Shown here: one piece after another, positions 12,701 through 22,475 of the stretch
How the letters are laid out: each line of letters opens with the position of its first letter
How positions within the stretch are numbered: position 1 is the first letter of the stretch
Assembly: GCA_030549335.1 (NCBI GenBank)
Contig: CM060198.1
Coordinates: forward strand, 53,391,995-53,455,994
Origin: Pontederia crassipes
Lineage: Eukaryota; Streptophyta; Magnoliopsida; Commelinales; Pontederiaceae
DNA: 64,000 nt
Reading direction: 5' to 3'
Position numbers and translations under genes: made by a program
Notes under the pieces: model-generated
What the model saw: the letters and a program-made list of their open reading frames with translations, nothing else
Told to the model about the DNA's origin: nothing
Database searches by the model: none

Positions 12701-13416
12701 TATATATGTGTTTTTGCCAAACTTTTGTCAGATTTTCACGGTTCCTGAAACTAATAAAATAATAATGTAGATTCTGAAATCTTTGATGATTAAAGATGAA
12801 ATAATATAAAAGACATCAATCTTGACGATAATTATATTAAGATAATTGAATAACTTCACGATTATTAGCTTGACCGAAGTTCCTCGTCGGTTCGCCAAAA
12901 AGTTTGCCGAAAAGCCTCAAATCACGGCCTCCTAAGTGATTTGGATAAAGATATGATTAAAACCCCTCCAAATGATCATAATCGACCTAAGAATGATGTA
13001 CAATTCACCAGGAGAAGGATCGGTGCGAATCGGAATCGAAATCATCGTCGGCGGATTTTTCATCCTCCTCAAGTTTTTTCCTCACTGCGTCACACACAGT
13101 GGACCGATCATCTCATACTATATGTCAAAATGTTCATCTCGTCGTCATCTTTCCAACGGTACCTCACACGCTCAAAATGGAGGTCGGATTACGGCGATCC
13201 GGTGGCCGAAAGTGGGCGGCCGTTGCTGCCATTTTTCTCTCTCCGTCGCGCACTGTAGCGCTCGGGGGAATAGTGGAGGTGGGGAGAGGAGATGTTGTCT
13301 TATCTCTCCACCTTTCCACGTATATATTTTTTTTATTTTTTTGCCAAAAGATCAAATTGCCCATCACTTTTAATCAATTTCCACCTTTTTTAAAAAAAAT
13401 GTACCAGGACGTTACA
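9751..13416 (-). repeat. 5' LTR (right copy) of the Gypsy element, interrupted
   Basis: Homologous to 1907-4812. Starts TGTGACGCTC and ends GGACGTTACA. Compared with the left copy it lacks ~600 bp around 10615-10630, carries a small local duplication near 10136-10180 (CCATGATAGG.ACTC twice), and is interrupted at 11532-12867 by another LTR-like insertion. Without that insertion it is about 2.3 kb. Confidence 0.82.
11532..12867 (-). mobile_element. Solo-LTR-like insertion (Tat/Retand-like Gypsy) in the right LTR
   Basis: The flanking LTR is continuous across GATGAGCTTG (up to 11531) and GCTTGACCGAAG (from 12868), so GCTTG at 11527-11531 and 12868-12872 is a perfect 5-bp target duplication. 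The insert begins TGACAAATCTCTCG. The block TATAAAATATCGTCCCACA near 11570 is typical of Tat-clade Gypsy LTR ends, which places the LTR on the minus strand. The other end is ATTATTA rather than a clean CA. An internal patch (about 12410-12700) repeats TTTAATACGGGC-type motifs around GCCCGTATT. No coding potential seen. The clade is a tentative call. Confidence 0.6.
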
Positions 13417-13574
13417 CTTATATAATTGATATATCATAGCTTAATTTACTATATCATATTAAATATAATATTTTATTACTATCCGGTCCGATCGATCAGT
13501 CCAACCAGTCTAACTGATTCGACCTGAAACGGATACTTTTCGGATCGTCATCCGGTCCGGTCCTAACAACATTG
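13417..13574. mobile_element. hAT-type non-autonomous element, right part
   Basis: Resumes after the Gypsy right LTR with CTTATATAATTGAT, becomes CCGGTCC-rich near 13485-13562 and ends at 13574. Read on the minus strand its end begins CAATGTTGTTAGGACCGG, matching the left terminus at 939 imperfectly. It is directly followed by the right CTAGTTTC target copy at 13575-13582. Confidence 0.72.
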
Positions 13575-13582
13575 CTAGTTTC
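13575..13582. repeat. Right 8-bp target-site duplication of the hAT insertion
   Basis: CTAGTTTC, identical to 931-938. It lies within the Copia gag coding sequence just after the zinc-knuckle region. Confidence 0.85.
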
Positions 13583-14430
13583 ATGTGCCACCATAGCGAC
13601 GGGGGTCTTCTTCTTCGGACAATTCTTCTTCCAATGATCTAGTTCTTTGCAGTAATTATGGATGTCTTTTGCGGTAATTTTCTTCTTCTTTGACTTGGAT
13701 TTTTTCGAATTCGAGGATTGTTCCTTCTCCGCGATTGATATCAAACCCGCGGTCTGAGTCTCTGCAGAATTTTCAGACGCCCTACGACGAAGTTCACGAG
13801 TATGGAGACTCGATCTTACTTCTTCCATAATTACTTCTTCCCGATAATAATAAACTGAATAAAATTCTCATATGATGGAGAAAATGAAACTACAAAATTA
13901 GGGCAGTATCTTCATCATCGATCTTAACATCAATATTTCTCAATTCTATCAATAAATAATTTAACTGATTAAGATATTCCTTCAGAGGAATACCTTCTTG
14001 CATGCGGAGGGAGAACAGACATTACTTTAATAGCAACTTGTTGGTGAGAGACTTTGTCATATATAGAATCTCGAGTCTCAACCACAGACCGACTGTCTTT
14101 TCTTCGTCTGCGATCTCGATTATCACCTCATTTGTCATACACAACAGAATCATCGAATGGACCTTCTCCTCCTATGCCGCCAAAGTAGCGAGGTCGATCT
14201 CCTTTTCTTTGTCCTTCGAGCTCCTCCTATGCCGCCAAAGTAGCGAGGTCGATCTCATTTTCTTTGTCCTTCGAGTATTTCTCCTTTGATTTATTTTTCA
14301 ACACCTTGTTACTTCAAAAGCGCCTGCATCTTGATCTATCACAACCCGAAACTATTTCTGCCGATGAACTTATCCACATTCACTTTGTGCGACGTCATCT
14401 CCCTGCTTGATCGAGAATCGCTGACGAACC
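13583..14430 (-). pseudogene. Copia (TNT1-like) gag fragment with zinc knuckle
   Basis: The 5' coding part of the Copia element whose pol is at 1-930. Reading leftward, degenerate frames show YMTKSLTNKL and MQEG-like gag phrases, then SSYE, MEEVRSSLHTRELRRRASE near 13828-13770, a lysine-rich stretch, and YCKELDHWKKNCPKKK. The last is a CCHC zinc knuckle in which the first cysteine is lost. Frameshifts and stops separate the blocks, and a 55-bp duplication at 14166-14275 breaks the frame. The open frame that appears to continue left of 13575 (ending DQLDW-like) is hAT DNA, not gag. Family confident; the product is surely non-functional. Confidence 0.85.
14166..14275. repeat. 55-bp tandem duplication in the gag remnant
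   Basis: Two adjacent 55-bp copies beginning CTCCTCCTATGCCGCC differ at very few positions. Because 55 is not a multiple of three, the duplication shifts the gag frame. Confidence 0.85.
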
Positions 14431-14434
14431 ATAA

Positions 14435-14446
14435 GACTCTTATACC
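14435..14446 (-). other. Primer-binding site of the Copia element
   Basis: Minus strand TGGTATAAGAGT, one base off the tRNA-iMet-type TGGTATCAGAGT, four bases inside the LTR boundary at 14451. Supports the minus-strand orientation of the Copia element. Confidence 0.75.
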
Positions 14447-14450
14447 AGTT

Positions 14451-14832
14451 TGTTACGAAAAAAGGGAGAGAGAGATCACACAAACACAGAGATTTACGAA
14501 GTTCACTTTACATCGAGTTACGTCCTTGGGTGGTGACTCTTTGTTATGGAATAATGAAGATTACAAGGATAGATCTCTATTTGGACTCCTATGGAGTTGA
14601 TATAAGCACTCTCTTTTACCGATGTTAGGAATTACATACGGACTGAAACTCTAAATTAATCCCCTAAAATAGGATACCTATCTTGTGATAAAGAAATAAA
14701 TCAATTCCGAATCATATACAGAATACCTTTAAAAATTTTCGCCTAGCGAGACTCCCATGGAAGAAATCTGCTGAAGTGCCTGACTACATAGAGGGACCAC
14801 AAAGAATTATAACTAGATTCAGATTCAAGACA
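14451..14832 (-). repeat. 5' LTR of the Copia element
   Basis: Begins TGTTACGAAAAAAGGGAG beside the primer site and ends at ATTCAAGACA, giving a ~382-bp LTR with TG...CA termini. It contains a TATA-like region around 14598 and the phrase CAGAGATTTACG common in TNT1-like LTRs. The outer edge is inferred from the terminal CA only. The partner LTR lies outside the window, so no target duplication can be tested. Confidence 0.65.
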
Positions 14833-15930
14833 TTATCAATAATATAATGACAATATAGAGGAGGGAATGCTCCTGTTAGTATAAAGTTAAGTGTAAGAAC
14901 AATATAAGTCATAAGAATGATTCATCAAACACAATCATGGAAGAAAATACAATATCATATCATTTAAAATTCAATGAGGATCATCGCATGGGAACAATAG
15001 TAATTGATTCATTTCATGTACATTTTAATCACTTGATCATTCTTGGACCATGATGGGAAATATGTTAATATCAATGGTCATTCGCATAGTTCATTATTCA
15101 TCTTTCACTTGGAAAGACATTTATTTCATCATTGTTTCATTTTATTTCATAAAGGATAGTCCTTCCATTTATCTTTAATTATTCATTTTATCTTTTCATG
15201 TAGTTGAAAGATCTCTCCATTGTTATGGAATGCCATACAAAAACACAAGTGTATAGCTATCTAAATCATGAATGGATGAGGGGGCTGCGATAGTGCCCCA
15301 TAAAGAGAAAGAATGGCTTCACACAAAGCTGAAAACATCCTCAAAAGATGGAGTGCCTCACATAACCTCCATAAAAAGAGAGTGCCTTACACAAAGTTGG
15401 TAACCTCCCGTAGAGTGTTTCACATAATATTGATAATCTCTCATCTAATTAGGCAATGAATCCTCTATTTCATCTTTATCTTTATTAACCTATCAACCTA
15501 TCTTTTAATCATAAGAATCAATCAAAATTTAAGGGAGAAAAGGTTTCCTCCAAATTGTCATGTGCAATTCTAAGGAAAATAATGTGGACAGATAAATACA
15601 TTTGTTAGCTTAAATCATATTCGATTCTTTGTCGAACTTTCGGATGCCCATTAGGTCGAGCGATCATTCAATCCATAAGGGTCATCGGTCGTTCAATCCG
15701 TAAAGAGAAAATGACACTCAAATCGAAGTAAAAAAAGAGATAGAAATGAAAATTTAGTAAAAGCTCCCAAGGGTGAAGATTAAATATAAGATGTTGTGAC
15801 AGCTTTTACTCCAATTTGAACATTGTAAGGGCTGATATAGTACTATTATGGATTGTGAAATCGCATTCCTAAATCAATTTGGAGACTACTTGGACCATTA
15901 CGAAGTTAGTTATGGGTCGTTACAAAGCAG
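14833..15930. other. Intergenic, repeat-like, no gene seen
   Basis: No coding region recognised. Short imperfect repeats of GGAGTGCCTCACATAACCTCC type occur at about 15340-15440, and a pair of GATCATTCAATCC(A/G)TAA motifs at 15660-15705. It reads like old LTR or spacer DNA of an unidentified element. Confidence 0.5.
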
Positions 15931-16372
15931 AGATTCAAATTTTCAATGACTTTTCTTTAGGATTTCAATTGTAGATAAACTCTAAATATTTCCATAAGTT
16001 GTAGTGATCATTTGAAAACATATTTATTCAGAATTTGAGAAGTTTTGTGTGATTTCTAAGCCAAATGAAATTTGAATTTGAATTTCTTTATCTTGATATG
16101 GAATGACTCACAATTGGTACAGAACTTTGCAGAAATCCTCAGGACACTTGGAGATTCAAATTTTCAATGACTTTTCTTTAGGATTTCAATTGTAGATAAA
16201 CTCTAAATATTTCCATAAGTTGTAGTGATCATTTGAAAACATATTTATTCAGAATTTGAGAAGTTTTGTTTGATTTCTAAGCCAAATGAAATTTGAATTT
16301 GAATTTCTTTATCTTGATATGGAATGACTCACAATTGGTACAGAACTTTGCAGAAATCCTCAGGACACTTGG
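15931..16372. repeat. 221-bp near-perfect tandem duplication
   Basis: AGATTCAAATTTTCAATGAC starts at 15931 and again at 16152. The two 221-bp units run on to CAGGACACTTGG, and by eye I find one difference (GTTTTGTGTGATT versus GTTTTGTTTGATT). The near-identity indicates a recent duplication in otherwise decayed DNA. The content looks like LTR or 5' leader sequence of an unidentified retroelement. No coding capacity. Confidence 0.92.
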
Positions 16373-18420
16373 AGATTATAAATAGAAGACTTATAGGATA
16401 GAAAATATAGTGCTTGAGGCATAGAAGTTGTGCTACATTGCAGAAGTTGAATTGTAGAGTTTTTTTATGATTCTTCGAAGTAACTCAGCTCTTATGCTTT
16501 GCAATAGTCTAGAGATCATTGGCGACCATGAATTTTGTCATCTAATTATTGTTTGGATGCTCTTTAATCATGCTTTTTTATGTCAAATTTATTCTTTAAT
16601 AGAGACTTTTATTATTTCAAGAAAATTGCATGAATATTTGATTAGATTTGAATTAATATTTATTCTGATTTCTTTTGATTCTGATAGTTGTGCTTAATGC
16701 TTTTTTACTTAAACTATTATATTCTAAGATGAAATTACAAATCAGGAATGAGGTGGCTAGTTTTAAGATTTGATAATTTTCAACTAATCAATTTTTAACT
16801 TGAAGTTAAAGCATATGCAAATCTAGTAACTCAACATTTGTGCTAGATTTTGTATAGTCTATAAATTTTTAACCAGCATTGAATGTTAATTTAGGATATA
16901 TAACTTAATGCATCGTAATATCTTTCTTAACTAAATATTATCTCACCATTTATGATTTTAAGTTTTAAGATAGTTTAAGTTATTCAGCATATATGTCATT
17001 GATTTATGTAATTATAATTCGTCTTAAGAATTGAACTCATTTATTGTTCTTACAATTCAATAATTATTGATATTCATGCTAGTTAATCATCATCCATCAT
17101 TTTAAGACTTAACACCAAATTTATTTTATTTTCTGTACATTTATTTTATGTTCACATCACAAATACATTTTATTCTCTCCGTAGACTATTTATCATTATA
17201 GTTCGAAAGAGGTTTGAAGAATTAACCCTAATTAAATAATACCTCACTATTTTGTAGCATGGATGACATTAGTTTGATATGAATGGCAAAGCAAATCCTT
17301 TAATGTCAAGAGCTTCCGAGTGTACTTTGTTCCTGAATTATCCAAAAACACAGAAACGATAGACATTTATATCAAATGTAAAGAAACACATTTTGAAGAA
17401 GTCAATCTATTTTAGCTCATAAAAATTATGCAAGTTGTATTCTTGAAATCAAGTTAAAATGATACGAGATCAGTCCACAAGCTGTTTTGGAGAAACAAAT
17501 ACAAGAGAGATAAATAAGAGCCGAATCACAAATACAAGAGAGATAATTTCAAGGGGTCATCTGATCCTAGTTTTAATATATTTTGACTTGACTATCTTCC
17601 TAAATACGAACGCGTGATAATTAGTCATATGATTGTTGATGATTTCTTGAATTTTCAGACGTTTAAATAAGTGGGACAACGAAGTTGTCCGTGTATATAT
17701 GATGATCTCGTTGCTGGAATGATGAGTCTAAAGGAGATCGGGAAATTTGAAATAATTTTAAAATTTTAATTTCCTATTTTATATTAAGATTCCTATATAA
17801 ATTTTGTGACAAAAATTATCATCGTCTGAAAATAAAATCCAGTTTAAAATCAACCTCATAAATATTGCCTGGTAATAAGAATAATCTATGTCCGATACAT
17901 TTAACATTGGACGCAGTTGACTTGTAGCTTCTATGTCTGATACCCCAACATGCAACTATTTTTTTTTTTGTTTCTTTAATTTTGTTTAATTAAAAATCCG
18001 AATGATCAGCTCTGTTCCATTTTGCAATTTAATTATTGAGATAAAAGGGTTGGGAATGAATGATATCCAAAACTTTCGGCATGTCGTTGAGATGAGAAAG
18101 TTCATGTGTCAATGTAAATTGCTACTAATCTCTTATTGGTTCAGTTAGAAACGAGGATCCCGAGAATACTAAACAAATGAAGAAAGCATTCAATAATAAG
18201 TGTTTTTTTCGATCGGATAACAGAATTGTATTTTGGAGATAGTTGGGAGTTAGTAGTTTCATATTTAATTTTCAAAGTCATCATTTTAATCAAAATTTAT
18301 TTTTATCATTTTCGTCAGAATACTAAATTAATTAAGTACTAATAATTTTGTACACTGATAGATCTCGACCGAAAGCATTCAATACTTACAGCTTTAATAA
18401 CAAAAATGATAATACTAATA
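16373..18420. other. A/T-rich intergenic region, no gene seen
   Basis: Only short spurious open frames. 16373-17300 resembles LTR sequence, but no boundary or target duplication was found. A short palindrome GACAACGAAGTTGTC lies near 17674. Confidence 0.45.
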
Positions 18421-19185
18421 GGCAACGTTTGGTTTGGGAACATTTCGCATGTTCTGCGAAATGTTCCCAAACACCTTACGCGATGGAAACAAAAGTCACG
18501 TGAGTTTGACGAGAACATTTTAAGAAATGTTCTCGTCAAATGTTCTTGCCTTCGGCAAGAATTTTGAAAGTTTACGTTATAATAATTCTAAAATATTTTA
18601 TAATAAAAAGTTCAATTATTTTAATATAAAATTATATTATATTTGGATATTTAGATTTACTATAATATTTAAAATTATAATATTAATAATATTTTAAATA
18701 TTTAATCAAATAAATAATAATATAATAATTATCCAAACACCTATTAAAACTTATCTAAATAAATAATAATAATATAATAATAAAATAATTAGTTCTGATA
18801 ATTAATAAATATTTTTATTAATTAAACTATTCAATTATTTTTTAAAAAAATATATTATATTTGAATCTTAAAATGTACGTAAATTATAATATTAATAATA
18901 TTTAATCAAAATAAATAAAAATAATATTAATAATATAACAATTTACATAAATTATAATATTAATAATATATTCTTATTTACTATAATTTTATACTACTAA
19001 ATTATAATATTTAATAATATATTATTACTTTTTATCCAAACACCCACTAAAACTTATCCATCACATCAACTTTTTAATTTCGATCCTTACACTTTTTCAT
19101 CCAAACATCAATCCAAATTTTTCTATCACATCAATTAGTTCTCGAGAACAAAAGTTCTCTCAATATTCCCGTAGCAAACGCAGCC
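18421..19185. mobile_element. MITE with PIF/Harbinger-like ends and stacked hairpins
   Basis: The left end is GGCAACGTTTGGTTTGGG; the right end read on the minus strand is GGCTGCGTTTGCTACGGG. These are imperfect inverted termini of the GTTTGG type, flanked by ATA on both sides (18418-18420 and 19186-19188). The first 140 bp hold three consecutive perfect hairpins: 18433-18471 (17-bp arms), 18505-18540 (16-bp arms) and 18543-18561 (8-bp arms). The right end has the palindrome GTTCTCGAGAAC near 19139. The interior is extremely A/T-rich and non-coding. The superfamily is inferred from terminus style; the expected TWA duplication is not clean. Confidence 0.7.
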
Positions 19186-19934
19186 ATAAAGAACATTTTT
19201 CACCATCTATGACTGACACACACATATACAAATATACATATATATATATATATAATATGTAACTAACTTTTGTATAATCAATATACAATCAACAAATCAT
19301 GATCGTTATATCATGATTATATGATTGAAATTTCATCTCTATTTAATTTAATATTAAATTATTAAATTTAGTCTCGATCATATAATCATGGTCCAACGAT
19401 TCAAATTCTGAATGTGTTGTACAATTTTTAGTTGCATATTAATTAAACATATCAACATCACAACTTGAGGTGAAAACATTATCTGCCGCAAATTATGAAC
19501 TTATCCATCCTAATTAATTTTGCTACAAACGAGCATGAATTTGGCAAAACTCAGTAAAAATGTAATTTGTGATGAAAAATTATGCAGCAAATTTCTAATT
19601 TATTTTATAGTGTGCTTAAGTAAATGTCAAAGGGGTAGCCTGTATATCAAATATTTAATTTGCAAATATCGAATTAGTTAAATGGTTTTTTGAATGTGCG
19701 TATTGCATTTTTTTTTCATTAGTCTAAGGGGTATTAATTTACTGAACAATAAAAAATCGGGTGGAGGCTTCAAATGGCATTTAACACATTAAGTTACAGA
19801 GACCAACACAGAACCAGTATTTGTTGGAAGGCCAATCCATCCATCATGTCAATATCATTTTGACTACTTTGACCTTTACAATGCCGAGAATATATTTATC
19901 TAAGTCCTTGCATAAATTTCTTAGAACAATTTTA
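19186..19934. other. A/T-rich intergenic region, no gene seen
   Basis: Contains a (TA)n tract near 19229-19256. No coding sequence, RNA gene or element boundary was recognised. Confidence 0.45.
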
Positions 19935-20450
19935 GTATAGACTATATGGTTATTTTCTTTAACATCCTCTTAATTATATTTTTTTCACGTCTAATTCTAA
20001 ATTATAAACATATAAATTTAAGTCCTCCAAACTTATTCAAATTTGACACTAAGTCTTTCTATTAAATTTTAACTAAATTTTGTTAAATTTAATTGTGAAA
20101 TATACTTTTTACTCTTACGTCCATATTACAAAAAAAAATTTAAAACTAGAAAAATCAATACAAGTAAAAGTACTAATTGATAATAATATTTTTAAAACAA
20201 TATTATATTTATATAGATGTTTTTTTATTTTTTTAAATATTTTTCATGTTAAAAATAAAAGGGTAAAAATGGCATTTCATAATTATTAGAAAAAAACTTA
20301 ACAAACTTTAGATTAAATTTAACTGAAAGTCTTAAGTGTCAAATTTAGATAAATTCGAAGACTAAATTTTTATAAATTTATAATTTAGAATTAGATGTGA
20401 AAAAAGTTATAATTCAGAGGTGTTAAAAAAAATAACTCTAAACTACATGC
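19935..20450. mobile_element. MITE-like element with ~150-bp inverted terminal arms
   Basis: The left arm, from about 19945 (GGTTATTTTCTTTAACA, CACGTCTAATTCTAAATTATAAA, AAATTTGACACTAAGTCTTTC), is matched in reverse complement by the right arm ending near 20445 (GAATTAGATGTGAAAAAAGTTATAATTC, AGTTAAATTTAATC). The spacer is about 200 bp and A/T-rich. Long inverted arms around a non-coding centre fit a Mutator-type or foldback MITE. Exact ends and target duplication could not be fixed. Confidence 0.65.
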
Positions 20451-20847
20451 TTATATGTTACAATATATTGCATATTGCGCGCAGTATATCAATTAATTTA
20501 ACATGTAAATGCATTTTTTTATGAACCAATTTTTCTTTAATTTATTAGAGTTCATGAAGTCTATTTAATGCCCTACTATTTTTGCTCCTAACTCGATCAA
20601 TCCGAAAAATCCAATCCATTCGAAAAAATCGAATCGAAAAAATAAAAAATTAGGGGTCCAAATATTATTCAATTTTGAAAAAAATTTCAGGTGATTATAT
20701 ATTGTCTCATTGGAATTCAACTTTTTAAGGAAAAAAAACACGAAAAGATTTTATTTATCTTAATTATTTTATTTAACTACTCAAACCAAGTGTCACTGTA
20801 CATATAAACCATCATCTGGAGGTATATTTTGGTAGCTTTTGCCGTCC

Positions 20848-20854
20848 ACCAACC
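20848..20854 (+). promoter_or_regulatory. AC-element (ACCAACC) upstream of the acyltransferase
   Basis: ACCAACC within CCACCAACCCCTAC, 20 bp upstream of the TATA-like box. This heptamer is the AC-II type box bound by R2R3-MYB factors in phenylpropanoid promoters. Its place in the promoter of a hydroxycinnamoyl-amide-type gene is suggestive, but a 7-mer can occur by chance. Confidence 0.45.
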
Positions 20855-20867
20855 CCTACATGTTTCT

Positions 20868-20875
20868 TATTTAAG
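20868..20875 (+). promoter_or_regulatory. TATA-like box of the acyltransferase gene
   Basis: TATTTAAG about 115-120 bp before the start codon at 20990, leaving a plausible 5' leader of roughly 85 bases. Chosen as the best-placed TATA-like sequence. Confidence 0.5.
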
Positions 20876-20989
20876 CACCTAAACCCCCACTAATTAGCCA
20901 TTCGATCACAAAGCTATCCAACAAATCAGCACTGGAAAAATACAGACACCCAAGAGGACGTCCAACGCAGTTTTGATGCATTTACGACC

Positions 20990-22321
20990 ATGTCGGACCA
21001 GCTCAAAAGCATGAAGCTGAGAGTAGAGAGATCCACCACCATCAAGCCTTCCTACGTTAATGGCGGCTCGCCCTCCACGAATCTCCACATTCCACTGAGC
21101 ATCTTCGACAGGATCACATACGACACCCACATCGCCATCATCTACGTCTTCCGGCCGCCGACGCCGCCCAACTTCAAGCTCGAGAAAGGCCTCGCCGTAG
21201 TGCTGTCCGAGTACCGGGAGTACGCCGGGCGGCTCGGCGAGGACGACGAGGGCCGCCCCGCCATCCTCCTCAACGACGCAGGCGTCCGGCTCGTCGAGGC
21301 GACGTCCGACTTCGCCCTCGACGTGATCGTCCTCGCCAAGCCGTCGCCGGCTCTGCTGGCCCTGCACCCCAACATAGAGGGTCCCGTGGACGAGCTGCTC
21401 CAGGTCCAGCTGACGCGGTTCGCGTGCGGGACTCTGGTGGTCGGGCTCACGTCGCACCACCTCGTCGCGGACGGCCACGCCACGAGCAGGTTCTTGGTCG
21501 CGTGGGGCCGCGCCACGCGGGGGCTCCCCATGGAGCCGCTCCCGCTGTACGACCGTTCCTCCTTCTTCACCCCACGGCGCCCCACTCGGGTCGAGTTCGA
21601 GCACAGGGGAGCGGAGTTCACCGCCGGCAACGCGTTCCACGCCAAGGACGACCCTCTGAGGGACGACATCGTCGTCCACAAGGCGCATTTCACCAGGGAG
21701 TTTCTGGCCAAGCTGAAGGCCAAGGCCTCGGCGGGAGCGCCGGCCGGCCGGACGTACAGCACCTTCGAGAGCCTGCTCGCCCACCTGTGGCGCGTCGTGA
21801 CCAAGGCCCGCAGGCTGGACGGGCGGACGACCACCAGCGTCCGCATCTCCGTCGACGGGCGCGCGCGGATGGTCCCACGCGTTCCAGACGAGTTCTTCGG
21901 CAACCTCGTCCTGTGGGCGTTCCCGGGCGCGACGTCGGGCGAGCTCGTCGGGAGGCCGCTTCAGCACGCGGCGGCGCTCATCCACGAGGAGGTGGCGAGG
22001 CTGGATGACGCGTACTTCAGGTCGTTCATAGATTTCGCGTGGTCGGGGGCGGTTGAGCGCGAGGGTTTGGTGACCACGGCTGACATGGATGAGTGGGTAG
22101 TGAGCCCCGACCTGGAGGTCCATAGCTGGCTGCGCTTCCCCTTCTACAGCGTGGACTTCGGGAGCGGGAGCCCGCTCTACTTCATGCCCACGTACTCCCC
22201 CGTGGAAGGGATGCTGACGCTGCTGCCGTCGTTCATCGGCGACGGCAGCGTCGACGTGTACGTGCCCTTGTTCGCCCACCACCTGTCGTCCTTCAAGCAC
22301 TCCTGCTATTCCCTCGATTAG
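20990..22321 (+). CDS. BAHD acyltransferase, hydroxycinnamoyl-amide (agmatine/tryptamine) type
   Basis: Intact intronless 443-codon gene. BAHD enzymes are cytosolic and move an acyl group from a CoA thioester to an alcohol or amine. The catalytic HHLVADG motif is at residues 156-162 (H157 and D161 of HxxxD). The C-terminal structural motif appears as DFGSG at 389-393 instead of DFGWG. The sequence from residue 8 (MKLRVERSTTIKPSY), the AGRLG and ILLNDAG blocks, LTRFACGTLVVG, SVDGRARM and the CYSLD C-terminus match what I know of monocot tryptamine/agmatine hydroxycinnamoyltransferases. A hydroxycinnamoyl-CoA donor and an amine acceptor are therefore the likely substrates; the acceptor cannot be assigned. 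Family members usually begin at the residue equivalent to Met8 (21011), so that start is a real alternative. The very G/C-rich coding sequence sits in A/T-rich surroundings. The long open frame on the opposite strand is a composition artefact. Confidence 0.9.
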   Translation: MSDQLKSMKLRVERSTTIKPSYVNGGSPSTNLHIPLSIFDRITYDTHIAIIYVFRPPTPPNFKLEKGLAVVLSEYREYAGRLGEDDEGRPAILLNDAGVRLVEATSDFALDVIVLAKPSPALLALHPNIEGPVDELLQVQLTRFACGTLVVGLTSHHLVADGHATSRFLVAWGRATRGLPMEPLPLYDRSSFFTPRRPTRVEFEHRGAEFTAGNAFHAKDDPLRDDIVVHKAHFTREFLAKLKAKASAGAPAGRTYSTFESLLAHLWRVVTKARRLDGRTTTSVRISVDGRARMVPRVPDEFFGNLVLWAFPGATSGELVGRPLQHAAALIHEEVARLDDAYFRSFIDFAWSGAVEREGLVTTADMDEWVVSPDLEVHSWLRFPFYSVDFGSGSPLYFMPTYSPVEGMLTLLPSFIGDGSVDVYVPLFAHHLSSFKHSCYSLD

Positions 22322-22443
22322 TTCGCATGAGTTGGCCGGTGAGAAGGTAATCTTTCCATGCATGCATGGATTGCGTTAGTTAAAGAGAAGGAACTATATA
22401 AAAATAATATATATATGCTGGTTATTATTTATTGGAACTTTAT

Positions 22444-22475
<32 letters not shown>

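Larger units (their letters stand above)
1907..13416 (-). mobile_element. Gypsy LTR retrotransposon, Del/Tekay-like ends, no recognisable pol
   Basis: Two long direct repeats (1907-4812 and 9751-13416) bracket an internal region with a tRNA-iMet-type primer site next to the right-hand repeat on the minus strand. The element therefore reads leftward. On the minus strand the LTRs begin TGTAACGTCC and end with a CGTCACA-type terminus, as in chromovirus Tekay/Del elements. Flanks CTAAT (1902-1906) and CTTAT (13417-13421) look like a 5-bp target duplication with one mismatch. It inserted into the hAT element. I could read no protease, reverse transcriptase, RNase H or integrase motif in the internal region, so it is either a non-autonomous (LARD-like) derivative or heavily decayed. 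Confidence 0.8.

Noticed and set aside
13496..13574. C-terminal extension of the Copia gag frame
   Set aside because: The frame beyond 13575 reads into hAT terminal sequence past the target duplication, so it is not Copia protein.
20906..22363. 485-codon open frame on the minus strand over the acyltransferase gene
   Set aside because: It is the complement of a gene with strongly G/C-rich third positions, which removes stops from the opposite strand. The translation is low-complexity (Arg/Glu/Gly/Val-rich) with no domain, while the plus strand is a clear BAHD protein.
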